25,645 bases of DNA from a virus. Where the stretch lies: the IMG/VR virus record IMGVR_UViG_3300038451_000115, positions 1 to 25,645 of that record. One strand, written 5' to 3'. Shown here one piece after another: positions 8,142 to 15,002 of this stretch (positions within the stretch are counted from its first letter, which is position 1; each line of letters begins with the position of its first letter). Position numbers and translations under genes: made by a program. Below the pieces are notes generated by a model, which saw only the letters and a program-made list of their open reading frames with translations, did not search any database and was not told where the DNA came from.

Positions 8142-8587
8142 ACCACAATCTCCTTCTTAATGACATCCCTCAGTTCCTCTGCGTGATCCAAAGCCGGATC
8201 CGAAAGGAACTTAGCTTTCTGCCCTTGACCGCGACTATGGCGGAAGGGTCCGGTCTTAGGCTTCTTGGCCAGCTCCTCGGCATAGTTGATATTGAAGAGC
8301 TCTCCATGCAGAGCGTCCATATTCTCATGGACAAAAATGGCATACTCGGCGGTGTAGCCAACCTGAACCATGGTTCCCCAACCCGCTCCAAGCACCCGCA
8401 CAAAGCCGGAGCCCTTCAGAATGCCATAGTCAACTGGAACCTCTAGCTGGCTGTACCGATACAGCAACAGACCGGCTGCTCGCAGTCCCCGGTTCAACCC
8501 AGCTTGGTGGGCTACCCGCTTCGCTGCCAACTTGGCTAAGGCAGCGTTGAGACTGGAGCGAATGCCAGCGATGTCGGCAATCATCAT
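8138..8587 (-). CDS. HK97 gp10-like tail completion protein
   Basis: A 149-residue protein that resembles the HK97 gp10 family of head-tail joining/tail completion proteins. It begins with a helical, Ala-rich segment (ALAKLAAKRVAHQAGLNRGL), followed by LLLYRYSQLEVPVDYGILKG, a Gly-rich VRVLGAGWGTMVQVGYTAEY and YAIFVHENMDA, which is the typical core of this family (buffer of V-DTG-LK and YA-yvhe motifs). A basic stretch follows (KKPKTGPFRHSRGQGQKAKF) and an amphipathic C-terminal helix closes it. Start and stop both overlap neighbouring genes as ATGA, so expression is coupled with the stopper upstream and the terminator downstream. Confidence 0.78.
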   Translation of the reverse strand: MMIADIAGIRSSLNAALAKLAAKRVAHQAGLNRGLRAAGLLLYRYSQLEVPVDYGILKGSGFVRVLGAGWGTMVQVGYTAEYAIFVHENMDALHGELFNINYAEELAKKPKTGPFRHSRGQGQKAKFLSDPALDHAEELRDVIKKEIVV

Positions 8588-8937
8588 AGGAAGATCGTGT
8601 AAAGGGTCTGAGTATTGCGCAGGTTAGTGACTCGGGCGTGCTGGCGAACTTCAAAGACGCTTGGATTGTTCTTCGGCACAAGCGGATCAACTAGAGAAGC
8701 AAGCGTGCCGAGCATAATCAGGCTCCCGATGACAACGTCTCGATCGATGTAGACAACGGCCGCGCTCACTTGGCGAGTTCCAGTGTGATCAATAAACTCC
8801 TTTGCTTCATCCTGCCAACGACAAGGGATCTGCACCGGTGTCATCACGACCGGCTGACCGTAATCATCGCTAGCCCCATTGGCGGCTCTCGCCCAAAGCA
8901 CCGCCTTGTCCTTCAGGAGTTTAGAAATGAAGCTCAT
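8584..8937 (-). CDS. Head closure (stopper) protein
   Basis: A 117-residue beta-rich protein between the connector adaptor and the gp10-like gene. Its order of motifs, VLWARAANGASDDYGQPV, IPCRWQDEAKEFIDHTGTRQ, AAVVYIDRDVVIGSLIMLG and a final ARVTNLRNTQTLYTIFL, matches small phage stopper proteins that plug the portal after packaging. A GGAGG ribosome binding site lies about 10 nt before ATG 8937, inside the end of the adaptor gene. The stop overlaps the next start as ATGA. The role is inferred from gene order and the recognisable W-DDYG / CRW motifs; no enzymatic motif is present. Confidence 0.75.
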   Translation of the reverse strand: MSFISKLLKDKAVLWARAANGASDDYGQPVVMTPVQIPCRWQDEAKEFIDHTGTRQVSAAVVYIDRDVVIGSLIMLGTLASLVDPLVPKNNPSVFEVRQHARVTNLRNTQTLYTIFL

Positions 8938-8940
8938 CAG

Positions 8941-9402
8941 TTACACCCCTCCTCCGGGCTGACCTACGTCGGTGGGGTTGTAGGTAGCTCGACGCGGCGT
9001 TCCCAGATGAAAGATGCCGAGGTGAAAGTCGCGCATCCGTCCGGCCTTGTTGTTCTTTGCGGCCAGTCCACCATAGGTATCGATCCGCATGGCTGTCTGC
9101 CCCCATTGGGTAGCGTCCAACCCGATGTCCACGACCTTTTGCAGCGTCTGGCGAGCGGCTCCCAGCTGCTCCGTGACCGGCCGGGGATCCCGCACCGCAT
9201 AGAAGTGAGCGGCCACCCAGGTCTCGATCACGGCCAGACGAGAAGCAGAATAGCCTTGCCCTTGCAAGGTGCAGCATTCCGTCACCATCTCATTGGCAAT
9301 GTTGATGAAGGGATTCAGTCCATTAAGGCTGGACCCGACTACGGCCGGATCTGTCTCAATCACGCCGGCGACATCTGTGGGACTGCATCTTCCTGGTAGC
9401 AT
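8941..9402 (-). CDS. Head-tail connector (adaptor) protein
   Basis: A 153-residue helical protein resembling phage head-tail adaptors of the gp6/Ad1 kind. Motifs are SLNGLNPFINIANEMVTECC, a YSASRLAVIETWVAAHFYAV helix, DPRPVTEQLGAARQTLQKVV and LDATQWGQTAMRIDTYGGLA, in the order known from this group. ATG 9402 has AGGA about 7-10 nt upstream and lies 43 nt inside the preceding MptE-like gene. A Gly-rich end (GQPGGGV) precedes the stop. It should form the ring attached beneath the portal. Two Cys in tandem (ECC) near residue 43 are noticeable but without a known role. Confidence 0.78.
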   Translation of the reverse strand: MLPGRCSPTDVAGVIETDPAVVGSSLNGLNPFINIANEMVTECCTLQGQGYSASRLAVIETWVAAHFYAVRDPRPVTEQLGAARQTLQKVVDIGLDATQWGQTAMRIDTYGGLAAKNNKAGRMRDFHLGIFHLGTPRRATYNPTDVGQPGGGV

Positions 9403-10031
9403 GGAGAATTCCTCAGGGCTTCATCCAGGTCCATAAATGGAAACTGAGTGATCGCCGAGTCTCGATTGGTGTTGTAGATTTCCGTGCCCGGGAAGATCTG
9501 GCGGTGGGTCCGGGCGATCTGATACCAAGCCTCATTGAATTTGAGGTACACGGTTGGGTTGGGCTTTTCCACTAACCGCTGGTGCCAGTTGCTGTCTCCC
9601 TCCTTGGACAGCTTGCCATCATAGCCCAGGAGAAAGACTCGGCGGGCCCCAAGCAGCAAGGCCAGATGAATGGCGCTGGCCCCGGTGCTCCCACCATAAC
9701 CGTAATAGAGGCTGCCATCCGTCGTCAGCCCCTTCATGGTGCGGGGCAAGCACAGCACCCATGATAGGTTTGGCGGGACATACTCGCATTGCGTGGCCAC
9801 GCAGCCGCCCTGCTTGAAGTAAGCAAACAGCTCTTCCTCGTACCTGGCGAACCAGGGCTGGTCGCTAAACAGGCAAAGGTGGCAGACATTCGGGCCGTGG
9901 ATAAAGGCCGAGTTGCACCCGATCGTCCGACGCCCCTCTAGTCTGCGCCAATCAAACTCGCGCAGACTAGGGCCCCCTCCGATCAAATAGACATCGGCGT
10001 CGGGCCATTCGCGTTCCGGTGTCCATTTCAC
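9360..10031 (-). CDS. MptE/DUF115-like Rossmann protein, putative glycan or nucleotide-sugar enzyme
   Basis: A 223-residue cytosolic protein lying between structural genes. Its N-terminal motif VYLIGGGPSLREFDWRRLEG followed by GCNSAFIHGPNVC is the glycine-rich loop plus 'N-x-AF' seen in DUF115/MptE-like proteins and phage proteins of similar size. A second block reads YYGYGGSTGASAIHLALLLG, then ARRVFLLGYDG, which is the typical second half of this fold. Members related to this fold include motility-associated glycosylation factors and sialyltransferase-like enzymes, so a role in sugar transfer is possible but not shown. Start is GTG 10031 forming a GTGA overlap with the upstream stop. Together with the 15.8-20.4 kb cassette it makes this phage unusually rich in glycan-type genes. 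Confidence 0.7.
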   Translation of the reverse strand: MKWTPEREWPDADVYLIGGGPSLREFDWRRLEGRRTIGCNSAFIHGPNVCHLCLFSDQPWFARYEEELFAYFKQGGCVATQCEYVPPNLSWVLCLPRTMKGLTTDGSLYYGYGGSTGASAIHLALLLGARRVFLLGYDGKLSKEGDSNWHQRLVEKPNPTVYLKFNEAWYQIARTHRQIFPGTEIYNTNRDSAITQFPFMDLDEALRNSPCYQEDAVPQMSPA

Positions 10032-10489
10032 GCGAGTTCGGCGACATAGGCGTCGACGTCGCCCTTGACCAGGGGTTTCTTGTTGGCAAACCGGGTCGGG
10101 TTGTCCCGATCCGCGACGAAGTACCCGTCAGTCCGCTTGAAGACCAAGAACCCGGCTCGACGGGCTTTCGGGAACTGGGCAGTCACATCAACCCCCGGTT
10201 TTGCGTCTCCCGGGGCCTCAGAACCGCCTGTTTCAGCCGATTCCGCCCTCGATACGCTGGTTTGAGGGGTGGATTGGGGTGTTGGTGCCGGGGCGGGGGC
10301 AGCAGGGGCGCTAGGTGGGCTAGCGGGCGTATCGACCTTCACGAACTTGTTGGGGAAGGCCGCCATTAGATTGAGCTCGGTGACAACGATGTCTCCATCA
10401 GGTTGTCCCTTGCCGTAGACGATCTCTTTCTTCGAGCCGGGCTCAGTGTGGTGGTGGACCCCGGCGATGACGCGATAGGCAGTTTTCAT
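10028..10489 (-). CDS. Hypothetical protein with Pro/Ala-rich linker
   Basis: A 153-residue protein of unknown function downstream of the major capsid gene. The N-terminal ~50 residues (YRVIAGVHHHTEPGSKKEI, NLMAAFPNKFVKVD) look like a small folded domain; residues ~54-75 are a Pro/Ala linker (PASPPSAPAAPAPAPTPQST); the C-terminal half has a compact TAQFPKARRAGFLVFKR segment and ends in PLVKGDVDAYVAELA. Similar two-part proteins next to phage capsid genes are common but without assigned role; a head accessory function is a guess. ATG 10489 has no Shine-Dalgarno and follows a leader rich in A and C. A hairpin terminator separates it from the capsid gene, so it may depend on readthrough. Confidence 0.72.
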   Translation of the reverse strand: MKTAYRVIAGVHHHTEPGSKKEIVYGKGQPDGDIVVTELNLMAAFPNKFVKVDTPASPPSAPAAPAPAPTPQSTPQTSVSRAESAETGGSEAPGDAKPGVDVTAQFPKARRAGFLVFKRTDGYFVADRDNPTRFANKKPLVKGDVDAYVAELA

Positions 10490-10530
10490 AGCGTGTGGTT
10501 TTTGGATGTGTGTGTGGTTGTGACTAGCTC

Positions 10531-10570
10531 AAAAGAAAGGAGCCCAGACAGCACCTAGCACCGTCTGGGG
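10531..10570 (-). terminator. Hairpin terminator after the major capsid gene
   Basis: On the coding strand a perfect 7-bp stem CCCAGAC / GTCTGGG (10543-10569 on the plus strand, 13-nt loop) is followed by CTCCTTTCTTTTG, a T-rich run. It lies about 40 nt after the capsid stop and before the next gene. The tail is interrupted by C, so termination is probably partial, lowering transcription of the connector and tail genes relative to capsid. Confidence 0.6.
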
Positions 10571-10610
10571 CATCCTTTTCCTCATGTCCAGGACTGCAAG
10601 AGTGTCCCGG

Positions 10611-11732
10611 TCAGGTGTTCAGCAGGTCTTGCGCGACGGGAGAGCCGTGGACGATACCGGTGTTGCCGTTGATGTCAGCACGCAGCTGGGGCACCAGAAT
10701 GGCCATCACCTTGTAATTCATCTTCAGCCCGCCCTCTTCCGGCCACTGGACCGTCGTGAAGTCCAGCCCGACGATCTCCCGGATCACGTCCGAGGATTGC
10801 TGGACCAGCAGCATCTGGTAACCAGTCAGGAAGTCGAGCGCCCGAACGTCCTGGATACCGTCGATCGCCTTGAGACGCTCCCGGAGGGTCTGCGTCGCAA
10901 CGTTACCGCCAGTCAGGATGTAGTCGTTGTCGAGGTACTGGTCCCAATTCGTGGCCGCGTACAGGATCCACGGCCCGAAGTGAAGTTGGCTGATCGACGC
11001 TTGCTTCATCGCCAGCACTTCATTCAGCGTGGTCTTCGGCACCCAGGCCGACAGGGTTGGAAGGGTGAGCAGCTTGGTAATGCGCTGCGGGAACGTAGTC
11101 GCCCCGTAGATCGTACCACCCCCGAAGGCAAAGTCGCCACCAGCCCAGTTGCCCAGGCACATCTGCTCGGCGACTTCAGCAACACGTCGGGCGGCCGCTT
11201 CCGCCGCCGCGGTGTCGAGTGGAGTTGCGCTCTCCCGGCTGACCATGATCTGGCGAGCACTGAAGCTGAAGTCAGAGTGGATCAGGGGAAGGGGCAAATT
11301 CTCCATGGCGTACTCCTGGCGGTCGTTCTGCCCCTTGCGCAGACCATCCATGCTCACGCTCGCCGAACCGGGGTCAGTGCTCTTCTCAGAACTCAGCACG
11401 GTCTTGGCGAGGCCGTTCGGAATAGTGAACTGCAAGCCACCAGCCCGCAGGTCAGCGACGAACCGCAAACGACCACGTGCCGCTTTCAGAACGGCCGTAT
11501 CCAGCTGGCGCCACTCGTCGTAGCGCATGGTGGCCGCCGCATTGATGACCATCTTCTGCGGTTCAATCTTCCCGGTGCGCGGGTTGTACTTGTTCAGGGT
11601 GACGCAGGTCCGACCCTTGCTGTCCCAGTAGGGGCGGAAGATGCCAACGTCACCGTTGGCCGCCATTAGGCGGGATGCAACGGAGCCTTGGGCGACGCCG
11701 TTCAGAATGAAATCCAATGCAACTTTGTTCAT
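10611..11732 (-). CDS. Major capsid protein (encapsulin-like HK97 fold)
   Basis: A 373-residue shell protein. The motif order fits the encapsulin/linocin-like branch of phage capsids: DEWRQLDTAVLKAARGRLR, FVADLRAGGLQF, PNGLAKTVLSSEK, SASVSMDGLRKGQNDRQEYA, LPLPLIHSDFSFSARQIMVS, TPLDTAAAEAAARRVAEVAE, FGGGTIYGATTFPQ near a flexible loop, and YQMLLVQQSSDVIREIVGLD. It is longer than bacterial encapsulins (~265-280), with an N-terminal ~70-residue extension. AAGGAAT lies about 8 nt before ATG 11732. Neighbours are a decoration-like protein and the protease/scaffold gene upstream, the usual order. A terminator hairpin follows. No cargo enzyme for an encapsulin compartment is nearby, so a virion capsid is the sensible reading. 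Confidence 0.92.
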   Translation of the reverse strand: MNKVALDFILNGVAQGSVASRLMAANGDVGIFRPYWDSKGRTCVTLNKYNPRTGKIEPQKMVINAAATMRYDEWRQLDTAVLKAARGRLRFVADLRAGGLQFTIPNGLAKTVLSSEKSTDPGSASVSMDGLRKGQNDRQEYAMENLPLPLIHSDFSFSARQIMVSRESATPLDTAAAEAAARRVAEVAEQMCLGNWAGGDFAFGGGTIYGATTFPQRITKLLTLPTLSAWVPKTTLNEVLAMKQASISQLHFGPWILYAATNWDQYLDNDYILTGGNVATQTLRERLKAIDGIQDVRALDFLTGYQMLLVQQSSDVIREIVGLDFTTVQWPEEGGLKMNYKVMAILVPQLRADINGNTGIVHGSPVAQDLLNT

Positions 11733-11753
11733 TGTGATATTCCTTGTTCAGTA

Positions 11754-11766
11754 AGTTGTGGGTTTC
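11754..11766 (-). repeat. 13-bp leader repeat, copy 1 (GAAACCCACAACT)
   Basis: The 13-mer on the coding strand is identical to one at 12307-12319. Copy 1 lies in the gap between the decoration and capsid genes, upstream in the transcript of neither's Shine-Dalgarno core; it is about 20-35 nt before the capsid ATG 11732. A shared regulatory or ribosome-loading element is possible, but chance or duplication cannot be excluded. Confidence 0.55.
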
Positions 11767-11778
11767 GATCGTTAGGCG

Positions 11779-12288
11779 TTAGAAGACCCGCACGCTGTGG
11801 TGCGTGTCGACGGCCCCAGTGCCCGAAAGGTCAACAGCGCCGCCGATCTCATCGACCTCAGCGATGATCTGCTTGACCTGGCCTGTGCTGGCAGCGGCGC
11901 TGGCGAGAATGAGTCGTCCGGCGCCATCACTGATCAGCTGGGAGCCGATTGGATAGTTCGCCCCGGCTTTCAGCAGGGCGTTGACGCGATCGCCAGTCAC
12001 AAAGCAGCGAGCGCCCACCAGGGCACCCGAAGCGTATGCGGTGTCGATGTTAGCCACGCCGCCGGCCTGAGCCGGATCGTTGCGTGACACGAGCGCTTCC
12101 TCAAGGGCGAAGCGTTTGACAGCAAAGCCCCCTTCGGTGGAATGGCGTCGGAAGAGGCCAAGGGAAGTAAGCTCGATCAACATCCCTGGATAGATGTTCG
12201 CATCGTAGGCCTTTGCTTCCTCGCGCTCAACAAACGTCGCCAGTTCAACACGACGGGGCTTTTGCGGAGTTGGAATTACAAGAGTCAT
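11779..12288 (-). CDS. Capsid decoration / cement-like protein
   Basis: A 169-residue protein directly upstream of the major capsid gene. It contains IYPGMLIELTSLGLFRRHST, a VTGDRVNALLKAGANYPIGS block, QLISDGAGRLILASAAAS and a beta-rich C-terminus. The pattern 'GD-V-A-L-G-...-G-S-L-SDG-G-L' is common in phage head decoration or stabilisation proteins of the DUF2190-like type encoded beside capsid genes. ATG 12288 has no Shine-Dalgarno; its leader is A/C-rich and contains GAAACCCACAACT, which recurs upstream of the capsid gene. Role is by analogy and position; structure would be needed to separate decoration from another head function. Confidence 0.72.
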   Translation of the reverse strand: MTLVIPTPQKPRRVELATFVEREEAKAYDANIYPGMLIELTSLGLFRRHSTEGGFAVKRFALEEALVSRNDPAQAGGVANIDTAYASGALVGARCFVTGDRVNALLKAGANYPIGSQLISDGAGRLILASAAASTGQVKQIIAEVDEIGGAVDLSGTGAVDTHHSVRVF

Positions 12289-12306
12289 GGTCGATCTTGG
12301 TTTCTG

Positions 12307-12319
12307 AGTTGTGGGTTTC
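12307..12319 (-). repeat. 13-bp leader repeat, copy 2 (GAAACCCACAACT)
   Basis: Identical to the copy at 11754-11766. It lies about 20-30 nt before the ATG of the decoration-like gene (12288), within the A/C-rich leader that has no Shine-Dalgarno. Confidence 0.55.
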
Positions 12320-12343
12320 TGGGTTTGATGTCAGCGCGGGCCC

Positions 12344-13027
12344 TTAGGAGGCCTTTGCCTCCTCTTCAAAGTTCATCACAGGAGCCTCGAGGACCTCGGC
12401 GTCCTCCCCCTCCTGGTTCTGGACCGGCCGGACTTCGCCCTGACCGTTGAAGAGAGGAGCACGCCCACCGGGCGTGTCATTCTCGACAATCCCACCCCCG
12501 GCCAGCTTGGCGAGTTTCCGAAGCTGCTTGAGGGGCATGGCCATGAGTTCCTCTTCGGTGTACTCGTTGGCCTCGTTCTGGGTGATGTACTCGACCAGGC
12601 GGGAGATCTCAGCTTGGACAGCCTCGACCCCGTTGGTGACCATCTCGCTCACTTCCGGTGGAACGGTCCGGAGGAAAGCGTTGAGGCTGAGGGGTTTCTT
12701 CCCCTTGCCCTTGTTGGCGTTGGTGGCGGGGTCGTCGTCTTTCAACGTGGCCTTGCCGCCCTTGCCCTTCTTCTCGGAGTCCTCGGCCGTGCCTCCGCTG
12801 TCTCCGGCGCCGCGGTCATCGTCCTGGTTGTCTTCGGCGTCCGAGTCTTCGTCAGCGTCGGCAACCGTTGCGTGGTCGATGGCCTCGCGCGTGTTCTGCG
12901 CCAGGGCATCACCTTGCTTGTGGAGCTCCTCGAGCCGCTCCTCAGGAAGTCCGGTGAGGTACTTCCGGTCTTTCTCGGTCCAGCCATGATTTTTGATCAG
13001 GCTTTCAATGAGTTGCTTTTTGTCCAT
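12344..13027 (-). CDS. Probable nested scaffold protein (in-frame internal start)
   Basis: An internal ATG at 13027 (Met618 of the 844-residue protein) would yield a 227-residue C-terminal product. GAGGG lies about 10 nt upstream (GAGGGCACCAATACC before the ATG), a plausible ribosome binding site in the middle of the gene. The domain that starts there (DKKQLIESLIKNHGWTEKDR, GLPEERLEELHKQGD) is followed by a charged acidic linker and an amphipathic end, as expected for a scaffold. Nested protease-scaffold genes are known in lambda (C/Nu3). Whether the internal start is used is inference. Confidence 0.5.
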   Translation of the reverse strand: MDKKQLIESLIKNHGWTEKDRKYLTGLPEERLEELHKQGDALAQNTREAIDHATVADADEDSDAEDNQDDDRGAGDSGGTAEDSEKKGKGGKATLKDDDPATNANKGKGKKPLSLNAFLRTVPPEVSEMVTNGVEAVQAEISRLVEYITQNEANEYTEEELMAMPLKQLRKLAKLAGGGIVENDTPGGRAPLFNGQGEVRPVQNQEGEDAEVLEAPVMNFEEEAKAS

Positions 13028-14878
13028 GGTATTGGTGCCCTCACGGGCTTCGTTGGTGGCGGGTTCGTAAGAGGTCTTGCGAACCACCGCCTCTGGCTCG
13101 CCCTCAAGACTAACTTGGTCATCTCCGTCGACGGAATAAGCCTGCTTGAACAGCTTGCCGCTACCATCGTCGTAGACAAAAGAATCATCAAAAACGTCTG
13201 TCACCCAGCAGGTGCAAATGCTGCCGGGACTGGAGCCATCCGACTTCCCATCACGCAGCTTCTTGGAAATCTGCTGGCGGATGTCATCGAAGGAAATCTC
13301 ATTGAGCGCTTCCTCCTCCTCATTCTTGCCCATGGTCGGATATCGCCGCGCCACCTTAGCCCGCACGATCGCCTTCTCCTTCGGTGAACCATGTTGAGAA
13401 ACACGAGATTTGGCGGCGGCGGCGTGCCTGCGATCGTGAATTGGATAGCGCCGACCCGGCAGCGCGAAAGCTGAATCAGGCAAACGATTGCGGGACTTCG
13501 CCGTCAGAACCTTGTTAGCCGTGACCTTGTCACAATTCGCGGCCATCCCATCGTGCAGCTTGGCCGCGCTGGTGTGATAAGCCGACATGATACTGTCCTG
13601 GCCATTGTTCGCACGCCGATGGGCCGATGCAGCATAGCGGTGGGCAATAGCAGCACTTCGATGGGCCCGAGCCACTCCGGCGGACATCGCTTGGTTGCTG
13701 CGCTCCGTTGCGGCAGCCGTGGCAGCATCACTCTCTTCTGTCCCGCTCCACTCGCCCTCATCATCATTCGCGCCGGCATCGGTCCCCCCGAGGGCGTCAC
13801 TGTGGGAAATATTCTCCGTGGCCCCTTCCTCATGCTCATCAGCCAAGCGTCGCTTGCCCCGATTCTTCGCTGGCTTTGGATTGTCCGTTGAGGCGGCCTC
13901 GGCTTCATCACCCCAATTCTTGTGATCGTTGGCCTTGGTCGTGTGCCAGTCCGAAAACGCTTTGTGCCCGGCCTTCGCGTAGAGCCGCGCCGCTTTGCTA
14001 TGCAACTCAGCCGCTCCATCATGAGCCTTCTTCGTCCCGCTGATCACTGCCCACGCGCCCTTGCGATTGGCGTCCCGACTGGCGGCGTGCGCTGCTTCCA
14101 TCGGCTTCGGAGTCTTGTGCTTGGAGTCGCCTTGCTGATCCAGGTCGGCCTGCTCCTCGTCCTCCTCCGAAGGCTTGCCGGCATTATACGTGAGCACGCG
14201 CACGAGGGTGTCCTCATCGATCTCCGCGGCCTGATTGCGCATGAAGCCCGCCCCGTCATCAATGCTGCAGGCCCCGCGTTTGTCGGGCAGGATGGCCAAA
14301 TGGTCCGGGCGGTAGTTGCGAGCAATGGCATCATACGCCTCCCCATCAAATTCACCTGGGTTAAATTCCTTGTCGACGAAGACGCCAGTGGACAGCTCCA
14401 TCATCTGCTCGTTCTCGATCGCTTTCATCACCCGCGGCTCGACAGCATCGGCTAGGGCCGGCTCGACCCACGCCTCTGCGACCAACCGGCCTTTGTCATC
14501 AAAGCGGGTGTTCATGATCATCCCGACTTGATAATTCTCGGCCACGTCCGGATCACAGGCGCTGCGCCCTTCCCCATTTTCCTCCGGGTGGTTGACCACC
14601 ACTGGCTTCATGTTCCAGACGCAGGGCGTCTTGCTGAGTTCGTCGCCGGGGTAGAACAGCGCACCATTCGAGCCCTTGTGAACGCCCTCCGTGATCATCA
14701 CCATGGGCACCGCGAGGTAGTCGCGCCCTTGCAGGCGCTCATTGCGGACCAGCTTCTTGGAAGGGGTGAGATTGAAAACGATCTCAGTCCGCAGGTTGCG
14801 AACAAGCCCTTCAGTGGCACCTACGTTCAGGACAAGTTTTGAACGACCTTGCCCTTGCCGTTTCCGGGACTTTGACAT
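12344..14878 (-). CDS. DUF2213 prohead protease-like protein with scaffold-like C-terminus
   Basis: An 844-residue multi-domain head protein. Residues ~50-215 are the DUF2213 domain: DYLAVPMVMITEGVHKG, FYPGDELSKTPCVWNMKPVV with VVVNHP (His97), VGMIMNTRFDDKGRLVAEAW, ELSTGVF (Ser163), RNYRPDHLAILPDKRGACS. His97 and Ser163 are candidate catalytic residues by analogy with phage prohead proteases. Residues ~256-325 and ~380-445 are Ala/His-rich helical repeats (AHRSAAIAHRYAASAHRRA). Residues ~466-515 form a DUF6582-like motif (LPDSAFALPGRRYPIHDRRH, VARRYPTMGK). From Met618 a distinct acidic scaffold-like part begins (DKKQLIESLIKNHGWTEKDR), with a D/E-rich linker. It precedes decoration and capsid genes. 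No Shine-Dalgarno precedes ATG 14878. Length is well above simple prohead proteases (~200). Confidence 0.85.
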   Translation of the reverse strand: MSKSRKRQGQGRSKLVLNVGATEGLVRNLRTEIVFNLTPSKKLVRNERLQGRDYLAVPMVMITEGVHKGSNGALFYPGDELSKTPCVWNMKPVVVNHPEENGEGRSACDPDVAENYQVGMIMNTRFDDKGRLVAEAWVEPALADAVEPRVMKAIENEQMMELSTGVFVDKEFNPGEFDGEAYDAIARNYRPDHLAILPDKRGACSIDDGAGFMRNQAAEIDEDTLVRVLTYNAGKPSEEDEEQADLDQQGDSKHKTPKPMEAAHAASRDANRKGAWAVISGTKKAHDGAAELHSKAARLYAKAGHKAFSDWHTTKANDHKNWGDEAEAASTDNPKPAKNRGKRRLADEHEEGATENISHSDALGGTDAGANDDEGEWSGTEESDAATAAATERSNQAMSAGVARAHRSAAIAHRYAASAHRRANNGQDSIMSAYHTSAAKLHDGMAANCDKVTANKVLTAKSRNRLPDSAFALPGRRYPIHDRRHAAAAKSRVSQHGSPKEKAIVRAKVARRYPTMGKNEEEEALNEISFDDIRQQISKKLRDGKSDGSSPGSICTCWVTDVFDDSFVYDDGSGKLFKQAYSVDGDDQVSLEGEPEAVVRKTSYEPATNEAREGTNTMDKKQLIESLIKNHGWTEKDRKYLTGLPEERLEELHKQGDALAQNTREAIDHATVADADEDSDAEDNQDDDRGAGDSGGTAEDSEKKGKGGKATLKDDDPATNANKGKGKKPLSLNAFLRTVPPEVSEMVTNGVEAVQAEISRLVEYITQNEANEYTEEELMAMPLKQLRKLAKLAGGGIVENDTPGGRAPLFNGQGEVRPVQNQEGEDAEVLEAPVMNFEEEAKAS

Positions 14879-14934
14879 AGAGAGTGAAAAACCAATCGAG
14901 GGATGAACAATGAGCCCCTTCGTTGGGTCACTCT

Positions 14935-14979
14935 GCTGAGTCAGCTCTGCCCGTTAGAATGAATTAGCCGGGATGTCAA
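14935..14979 (-). promoter_or_regulatory. Possible promoter with operator-like palindrome before the protease gene
   Basis: In the 124-nt gap before ATG 14878 the coding strand has a perfect TTGACA (14974-14979) with TAACGG 17 nt further on (14951-14956), a weak -10. Five nt downstream is the 11-bp palindrome GCTGAGTCAGC (14935-14945). The -35 is convincing and the -10 is poor. A promoter here would allow the protease and capsid block to be transcribed separately from the upstream glycan cassette. Confidence 0.35.
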
Positions 14980-15002
14980 CTATCTAAATAGGAGGAACTG
15001 AC

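Noticed and set aside
8770-9399. Plus-strand open frame of 209 codons over connector genes
   Set aside because: Antisense to two connector proteins with recognised motifs and overlapping starts; no domain in the translation.
10584-11669. Plus-strand open frame of 361 codons across the capsid gene
   Set aside because: Antisense to the clear encapsulin-like capsid; Arg/His/Val-rich composition is typical of a shadow frame.
10611-11732. A true bacterial encapsulin nanocompartment rather than a phage capsid
   Set aside because: The gene is surrounded by portal, protease, connector and tail genes, and no cargo enzyme is present; encapsulins share ancestry with phage capsids.
12614-13387. Plus-strand open frame of 257 codons in the protease gene
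   Set aside because: Antisense to the scaffold-like coding region; low-complexity Val/Gly/Leu translation and no domain.
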